64,000 bases of DNA, taken from Amorphochlora amoebiformis. Taxonomy: Eukaryota > Cercozoa > Chlorarachniophyceae. Below are positions 57,783-64,000 of this stretch, piece by piece. The first letter of the stretch is position 1. Each line of letters opens with the position of its first letter. The notes under the pieces are model-generated. The model was not told the DNA's origin and searched no databases. It saw only the letters and a list, made by a program, of their open reading frames with translations. The DNA lies in contig BAAHQB010000181.1 of NCBI GenBank assembly GCA_054601695.1, forward strand, positions 310,001 to 374,000, given 5' to 3'. A program made the position numbers and the translations under genes.

Positions 57783-57817
<35 letters not shown>

Positions 57818-57827
57818 TAGATATATG

Positions 57828-57863
<36 letters not shown>

Positions 57864-58114
57864 GGTATATATATATATATATATATATAATGAATTATAT
57901 ATATATAATATTATATATATATATATATATGTTATGTTGACTCCGTTTAACTTGTTGTGAATGCCTTGATGAATTCTGTGAGTTCAATTTATAAGCAGTA
58001 TTCATTCTCGATATTCTACTTCTAGTTGTTTCTAGAACATTCTGGTAATTTCTACAAATTTCTTTGGAATTTCCTTTCCCTTTCTGGAACCAATAGGTAA
58101 CATCTAGTGTACAT

Positions 58115-58214
<100 letters not shown>

Positions 58215-58215
58215 C

Positions 58216-58255
<40 letters not shown>

Positions 58256-58317
58256 AAATATACATACATATACATATATATATATATATATGTGTGTATG
58301 ATTATATATATATAAAA

Positions 58318-58390
<73 letters not shown>

Positions 58391-58419
58391 TATATATATT
58401 CATCTTATGATGCTTTAGA

Positions 58420-58469
<50 letters not shown>

Positions 58470-58489
58470 ATTTATATATCGTTACGGCA

Positions 58490-58869
58490 TATGTAGAAGG
58501 TATAAAGTTCGAGTGGCGATAGAGTGCATCATGTAGCTTGCGGTAGGTATCGGTAGTCAAATACGAACGCTTATTTAAACTGCATATGCAGCTTGCGGAA
58601 GGTATCGGTAGTCAAATACGAACGCTTAGACGAGTGGTGTTAGAGTGCATATGTAGCTTGCGCGGAAGGTATCGATAGTTAAATACGAACGCTTAGACGA
58701 CTGGCGTTAGACTGCATATATATAGATAGCGCGGAATGTATAGGTGGTTAAATACGAAGAGTTCGAGTGGCGTTAGACGGCATATGTAGGTAGTACGGAA
58801 GGAATAGGTAGTTACATACGAAGACTTAGACTGCCGTTAGACGCCATATTCAGCTAGCGTGGAAGGCAT

Positions 58870-58875
<6 letters not shown>
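58490..58875. repeat. Dispersed GCGCGGAAGGT repeat, tandem copies
   Basis: About five diverged units of 75-80 bp: GCATATGTAGCTTGCGCGGA, then AGGTATCGGTAGTCAAATAC, then GAACGCTTAGACGAGTGGCG, then TTAGAC. The single copy at 36955-37035 belongs to the same family. Confidence 0.85.
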
Positions 58876-58919
<44 letters not shown>

Positions 58920-59021
58920 GTATATATATTATCTATAAGAAAAAACATATTCAAAAAATTGGATTTAGATTTGGAATTATGTTATTGAATGATTAGCGTT
59001 AGTTGTAAGAAGGCTTAGTGT

Positions 59022-59760
59022 TCATATAGCGTTCACACGGCGTCGCGTGCGTCTACGGCGCCGCGCAGTAGTGTCTAGTTTCTCTCCTGTCCAATGTACA
59101 GCTATTTGATTAGGTTGCATAGTTAGATGATTAAGATCGACCGAATCTGAATCAGTATCCGATGACACCGCAGCTGGAGCATCTTTACCTGCAGACCCAA
59201 GCATTTCCGACTTGCTGTGTTTGTTCTTTGATCCTTTGGGGCGTCTCTCTTCTTCTTCGGAGGGGCGACGGGCACACTGCATGTTTCCCAACTTTCCTTA
59301 GCCTGCTTCCAGCTTAGAAATGCACGTGTCTTGTATTCCGGAGAGTCCTTGACGTTCCTGATGGGCCTGAGACGCTGCTTGACTTGTAGAAGCTTGAAGA
59401 CGAACTTGGCTAATAGAGTCTCCCTCTTCGCTGCCTAAGGTAGCTTCTTCTGCCTTCGCATCTTGTCGAGGTCGAGTTCTCGGCCGCGGTGAACTCTACG
59501 CTTCCTCCTGATGTCGCGGCGCAGCGCACGTACAGAGCAAAGAAGATCCCCGCATGAAAGGACAATTCTGTCCCCACATACTCTTAGTATCGAAGGCGTA
59601 TTCCTCGGCCACGGTTAAGGAAAAGCTGAACTCGTGGGTAGCGAGTGGGTTCACATTAGAAGCTTGCATAGTCCAGCGATACATTTCCAGTTGTTGTATG
59701 TCGCCGACTTGATATCCAGCTTGTGCTGGTTGAACTTAGTGTATATGATACATTCATGAT
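59022..59760 (-). pseudogene. Decayed or unresolved coding-like block
   Basis: A GC-richer block with long minus-strand open stretches in all three frames, none of them complete. One frame reads RALRRDIRRKRRVHRGRELD, then a TAG, then KRETLLAKFVFKLLQVKQRL. Another gives MGNMQCARRPSEEEERRPKG to a stop at 59022. A third gives MYRWTMQASNVNPLATHEFS. The basic, frame-broken character would fit a degraded transposable element or an expressed basic protein with unrecognised introns. I cannot name a family. Confidence 0.3.
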
Positions 59761-59950
59761 ATTTAGTTGCATTTATACACATATCATGATATATCCAGGC
59801 TATAACTACTAGTATAATCTAGACAATATGTATATACCCAAGTGTGTGCAAATATTCTCATGTGTGGACAGCACACATACTCTAGATATTGGTATATTAT
59901 ATGTGTGTGTATGCACATTTACACATGCACATATGTACTGTATGCATATA

Positions 59951-59988
<38 letters not shown>

Positions 59989-60054
59989 GAGTACTAACAC
60001 TGATGTGTGTATACCATGCCTAGCCACTAGAGCCAGGCTAGTAGCTCTAAGTCT

Positions 60055-60102
<48 letters not shown>

Positions 60103-60292
60103 ATTTTGTATATCATAGAACTACGTATGTATGCACATATACATATATAATATATGCATATATCCAGTATATATATATATATATACATATATATACACAT
60201 ACATACATGTATATAAAAATATATATGTATCTAAAAATATATATGTATATAAAAATATACATGTATATAAAAATATATATGTATATACAATT

Positions 60293-60353
<61 letters not shown>

Positions 60354-60358
60354 GTGTA

Positions 60359-60451
<93 letters not shown>

Positions 60452-60452
60452 G

Positions 60453-60486
<34 letters not shown>

Positions 60487-60689
60487 AATATATTTGGTCA
60501 AGTTGAGAAGATCGTAAGTTGAAATGGATTAATAGTAATATTCAAATTTTGGCGCAGAGTGTAGAGGTTAAAGGACGAAGGATGAGGATGAATAGCCTTA
60601 GTAGCCTAGATGACTGGAGCCCGACCCTAACATGCTGGTAGTACAAGTAGCTCTGTTGTACATATGTCAAGTGTAAGCGAGCATGATCT

Positions 60690-60822
60690 CGATGATGATG
60701 ATGATCTCCAGATAATCTACTGGATCTTTACGAACCCGATCAGCTCGATCAGGATCAATGCGATCAGCTCGATCAGCTCAATCAGCTTGATCAGCTCGGC
60801 TCGATCAGGTCGATCAGCTCCA
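60690..60822. repeat. 9-bp GATCAGCTC array at the VPS45 stop codon
   Basis: About 12 degenerate units of GATCAGCTC or GATCAGGTC. On the minus strand the first unit contains the VPS45 stop codon (GGCTGATGGAG followed by CTGATCGAC), so the array begins at the end of the coding sequence. Confidence 0.85.
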
Positions 60823-61131
60823 TCAGCCCTCCGCCTTGATGTCAATCTCAACCTCCTTCATATCCGGAAACAGTCCCAGCACGTCGTTGATAAACGAGGT
60901 TGAATTGTGAATGCAGCTTCCCCCGAGGATCACTCGGCACCCGGAAGACGACTTGTTTATTGCGGCTACAAGAGCAGCCTCCGAGTAGGTCACGCCGCCA
61001 ATGACGAATACAAACACATTGTCGACGTTGGAACTCCCCACCTGTTTCATTCATGCCATCCAAATACACACCATGCCATGTATTAGCTTCAATTCTATGT
61101 ACACACACACGCACATATGTGTATATATATA

Positions 61132-61194
<63 letters not shown>

Positions 61195-62342
61195 ATGTGT
61201 GCATATGTTTATACATTGCATAGATATAAAAGAAAAATGAAAAGAAGTAATTCGGCATATGGTACGACCTGGTCCATATACGGGTAGTCTTGCACAGAGA
61301 GGTTGCCCTTGAGGAGGGTGTCAAGCACAGAGGAGAGTATAGGCTTGTAGCGCGTGTACACATTCTCGATCTCGCTGAGGCCGCCGGAGAAGACGGACTT
61401 GAGGCTTGAGAAGAAACCCCCACGGCTGCCATAAAGCTCTCCTCCGCGCACCTTTTCTCCGGCGTAGCGGATGATTTCGTCGACGAATCGGACAAGTTTC
61501 TGGTTGGTTGGCGTCTTGGCTTGGTCTTTCAACAGGGACCGGATGGTGGCCATCTCGTTACCGCGATGCCTTTCGTAGCGGAGGTGGTACAGAGCGCTAA
61601 TGCACACTTTTCTTTTGAACGACACTTTTGAGTCTCCCAGCATGCGCATCACCTGTGTTATTGTTTTGGGGCAATGTTTTTGGGTCAAGGTTTTGGGTCA
61701 ACGTTTTGGGGTAGGGTTTTGGGGCAGGGTTTTAGGGCAAGCAGGTTTTGGGCCAAGGTTTTGGGCCAAGGTTTCGGGCCAAGGTTTTGGGCCAAGGTTT
61801 TGGGCCAAGGTTTTGGGCCAAGGTTTTGGGCCAAGGTTTTGGGCCAAGGTTTTGGGCCAAGGTTTTGGGCCAAGGTTTTGGGCCAAGGTTTTGGGCCAAG
61901 GTTTTGGGCCAAGGTTTTGACGGGTGACACGCTTGGCAGGGCTTGCACATCAAATTACAGTTGGATTTAAACGCAAATCTCAACCACACAAAGCATATGA
62001 TACCTCCTGAACAGCAGTACCGTGAGACTTATCACACGCGAGATTCTGCTCAACCTCGGACACCGCCATGAGCTTCTCTTCCTTTACCCGCCTATTCATC
62101 TCCACCATCACCCCCACGTGCTTTGACACGTTGCCCTGAAATGTCTTGAGCTCTGGATACTGCTCCACGAACCGCTGCATGTCCTGGATGGTGTCGATTT
62201 TTTGGGAGGTCTTCTTCTCCTTGTACTTGTTCACCAGCCCCTTGATGGCCTTTCCAAGGTCTCCGTAGTTGAATGTATAGCTTTCTCGGAAAAACTGGTC
62301 CTGGGTGATGGACATCACAACCTAGATATGTCGTCAGACATA

Positions 62343-62383
<41 letters not shown>

Positions 62384-62400
62384 TATGTCGTATGTATATA

Positions 62401-62452
<52 letters not shown>

Positions 62453-62477
62453 ATATACATGTATATATATATATATA

Positions 62478-62513
<36 letters not shown>

Positions 62514-62596
62514 TTGTATGTATAAATTACATATATACGTATATAAGAATATTTATAAATACATAGATGACATCTATGCATAAATATATATATTAG

Positions 62597-62642
<46 letters not shown>

Positions 62643-63564
62643 CCGTATACAAAATATGTATATAATATCTACACGTAGCAATAATGCACATATACATTCT
62701 GGAAACCTGCGCCATGTCCTTCTTTACATTGGGACAATTCCGCATGTCCACGCGATTGTTGGTGATGGTTAACAGCTCGTGCACCATCGCCTGGTAGGTC
62801 CACTGCATGAGAAGAGGCGTGATGGGGTCTTCTCGTCGATCCAAGATCAGCAGCACGGGGCGGGACGAGTCGCGAAAGTCAAAGACCTGACTCTCCTCCT
62901 TCATCCCACGGATCACCTCCTTGGCTACCGTCTGGGCGAGGCTGGAGGCGTTCTGGTAGCGCACGACAGGCCGCTTCTTGGCGGAGAGCATCATGGCGAG
63001 GATGGCCTGGGTGATGCGCTGCAATACATCGTGGTCAGCGGACGTCCAGTGAGACCGTTTGCCGTAGAGGGAGCGTGAGCGGCCCATGTTGGCGTGCCAA
63101 AGGTCCTCGTTGACCGCGTAATAGTCTGCATAGTACTCCTGGAGTTGCTTCACGAGCTCAAAGTCGTCGGCCGCTGCTATGGATCGCAGAGCAGCATCGG
63201 TGACAAAATTCGTGAAGAATATGTGATACTCCTTGAACTTGGGCTTCCGCAGCGCGCCTTCCAACGCCGAAATGCTCGCTTTGCAAGGGCGTAACAAGCA
63301 AACGGCCTTAAGGTGGCTCATCTGCCTATCCACTGTGCTGCTGCTGCTCGAGTTACCACTCTTGTTATCTATAGGCTCCACGATGAATACTTGCTTCGAA
63401 ATGATCTCGGTCTGGCTGATGACGAGACTCACCATTGTCATGGTTTCCTTGTCCACCAGTAGAGCCTTCATCCCCGGCACGCCAATCACCTTCTCCACGT
63501 AAGAACGGAACGCACGGAGAGCGGAGAACCGCTGGCTCCTTCCCTTGTAGTCCACGGTGCTCAT
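60823..63564 (-). CDS. VPS45: VPS45, Sec1/Munc18-family vesicle-fusion protein
   Basis: SM protein that binds syntaxin-type SNAREs (Tlg2/syntaxin-16) and is needed for Golgi-to-endosome and endosomal fusion. Four exons, all introns phase 0: 63564-62707, 62321-62004, 61652-61269, 61041-60823; 592 residues, close to the usual 570-580. Recognisable blocks: SYVEKVIGVPGMKALLVDKE and the following STVVS-type strand at the N-terminus, LLILDRREDPITPLLMQWTY plus QAMVHELLTITNNRVD (the family signature), TVSKHVG-like NVSKHVGVMVEMNRRV, VSEVEQNLAC, LYHLRYERH, ENVYTRYKPIL, and near the end VFVFVIGGVTYSEAALVAAI and RVILGGSCIHN. Start: the ATG giving MSTVDYKGRSQRF; a longer frame to 63621 is open but not conserved. 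An Asn/Ser-rich insert (KSGNSSSSS) is near residue 75. It is divergent from the epsilon-COP gene. Confidence 0.96.
61675..61922. repeat. 13-bp GGTTTTGGGCCAA array in a VPS45 intron
   Basis: About 19 units of GGTTTTGGGCCAA, near-perfect from 61745 on, degenerate next to the acceptor of exon 61652-61269. Because 13 is not a multiple of 3, all three frames read as repeating Gln-Gly-Phe-Gly-Pro-type peptides. Confidence 0.95.
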
Positions 63565-63769
63565 TCCTTCACAACCTGTCCAGGAACACTTTCCTAGATG
63601 TAAACGCCAGTGGGGTGCCACTGCCGAAAAGTTGACATGAAAAGAAAACTCTTTTATTTCGCGCCCAGCTTCTCGTCATCATCGTAGGTGGCTTGGGGTC
63701 CGTGGGTGCACAAGTCTCCTGGTATTTGCACTGTATATTTCCCTCCACGAGCAAGGCGTTGTTAGGAAA
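63565..63769. promoter_or_regulatory. Divergent promoter region VPS45 / epsilon-COP
   Basis: 205 bp between two divergent start codons. It contains no (TA)n and no minisatellite. No TATA box or other element can be assigned with confidence. Both genes serve vesicle traffic, so shared regulation is possible but is inference. Confidence 0.5.
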
Positions 63770-64000
63770 ATGTCGGGACCCAATCCTCTCGTAAGCTTGC
63801 GCAGCTACTTTTACCTGGGGCTGTACGACCAGCTGACCAAAGAGGCCAAAACCATCGGCACCCTCACCGGCAGCACCGAGACCGAGCGTCTAGCTTACGT
63901 CTACCGTGCGTACGTGGCGATGGGCAAGCACCGAAAAGTTGCAGTCGAGATTAAGAAGGGTGCTCCCACTGTGCTTCAGGTAATCCAGCTGCACAGCACG
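63770..64000 (+). CDS. Coatomer epsilon subunit (5' part)
   Basis: First 77 codons of epsilon-COP, a TPR-like alpha-solenoid that pairs with alpha-COP in the COPI B-subcomplex on Golgi vesicles. The visible start is MSGPNPLVSLRSYFYLGLYD. The FYLGLYDQ segment matches the family's FYLGNYQ first helix, and ERLAYVYRAYVAMGKHRKVA matches the RDVFLYRAYIAQ second helix, followed by VEIKKGAPTVLQVIQLHST. A possible donor at 63979 (CTTCAG/GTAATC) exists, but the frame also continues in family-like sequence to the window end, so I assume it is exonic. The protein continues past position 64000. Confidence 0.85.
   Translation, partial: MSGPNPLVSLRSYFYLGLYDQLTKEAKTIGTLTGSTETERLAYVYRAYVAMGKHRKVAVEIKKGAPTVLQVIQLHST

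Noticed and set aside
60664-60903. Plus-strand frame rich in Ile-Ser at the end of VPS45
   Set aside because: It reads the GATCAGCTC array and the antisense of the last VPS45 exon.
63569-63754. Short minus-strand frame upstream of VPS45
   Set aside because: It overlaps the VPS45 start in another frame, has no recognisable motif, and fits a promoter region better.

Overview
This window is nuclear DNA of a eukaryote, most likely a protist whose lineage I cannot fix from sequence alone. The evidence is: genes split by GT-AG introns, use of the standard genetic code, proteins that occur only in eukaryotes (VPS45, epsilon-COP, a giant E2 ubiquitin enzyme, a Siw14-type phosphatase, a Cep57-like centrosomal protein), TTAGGG-type interstitial repeats, and very large amounts of (TA)n. 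Most of the window's length is intron or spacer. Many long open frames are only translations of (TA)n, (CT)n, (GT)n or minisatellites and are not genes.

Layout, left to right. 1-2123: microsatellites and a telomere-like array. 2124-7256 (+): an unrecognised multi-exon gene. 7257-9786: CTAG-rich spacer. 9787-17310 (+): a flavin-dependent monooxygenase-like oxidoreductase in about 12 exons. 17797-39849 (-): one giant gene that I could join across 25 exons with every reading phase matching, giving about 3,648 residues. Its order is helical N-terminus, SPRY-like, RCC1 propeller, SPRY, helical region, ubiquitin-like domain, SPRY, concanavalin-like region, SAM-like domain, and a C-terminal BIRC6-type UBC domain. 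39848-44079 (+): a Siw14/PFA-DSP phosphatase in 7 exons, head-to-head with the giant gene. 44080-45201: CTAG-rich spacer. 45202-56602 (-): a Cep57-like coiled-coil protein in 13 exons. 56603-60822: spacer with dispersed repeats and one decayed coding-like block. 60823-63564 (-): VPS45 in 4 exons, complete. 63770 to the end (+): the start of the coatomer epsilon subunit.

Functional themes are ubiquitin conjugation (the giant E2), vesicle traffic (VPS45 with epsilon-COP, sharing a 205-bp divergent promoter region), inositol-pyrophosphate or phosphoprotein signalling (the PFA-DSP) and centrosome or microtubule biology (the Cep57-like protein). There is no operon logic: these are separate genes, and two pairs are divergent.

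The most striking structural feature is that introns are packed with (TA)n and with private minisatellites. Several of these arrays start at a splice site or stop codon, and some of them copy exon-end sequence.
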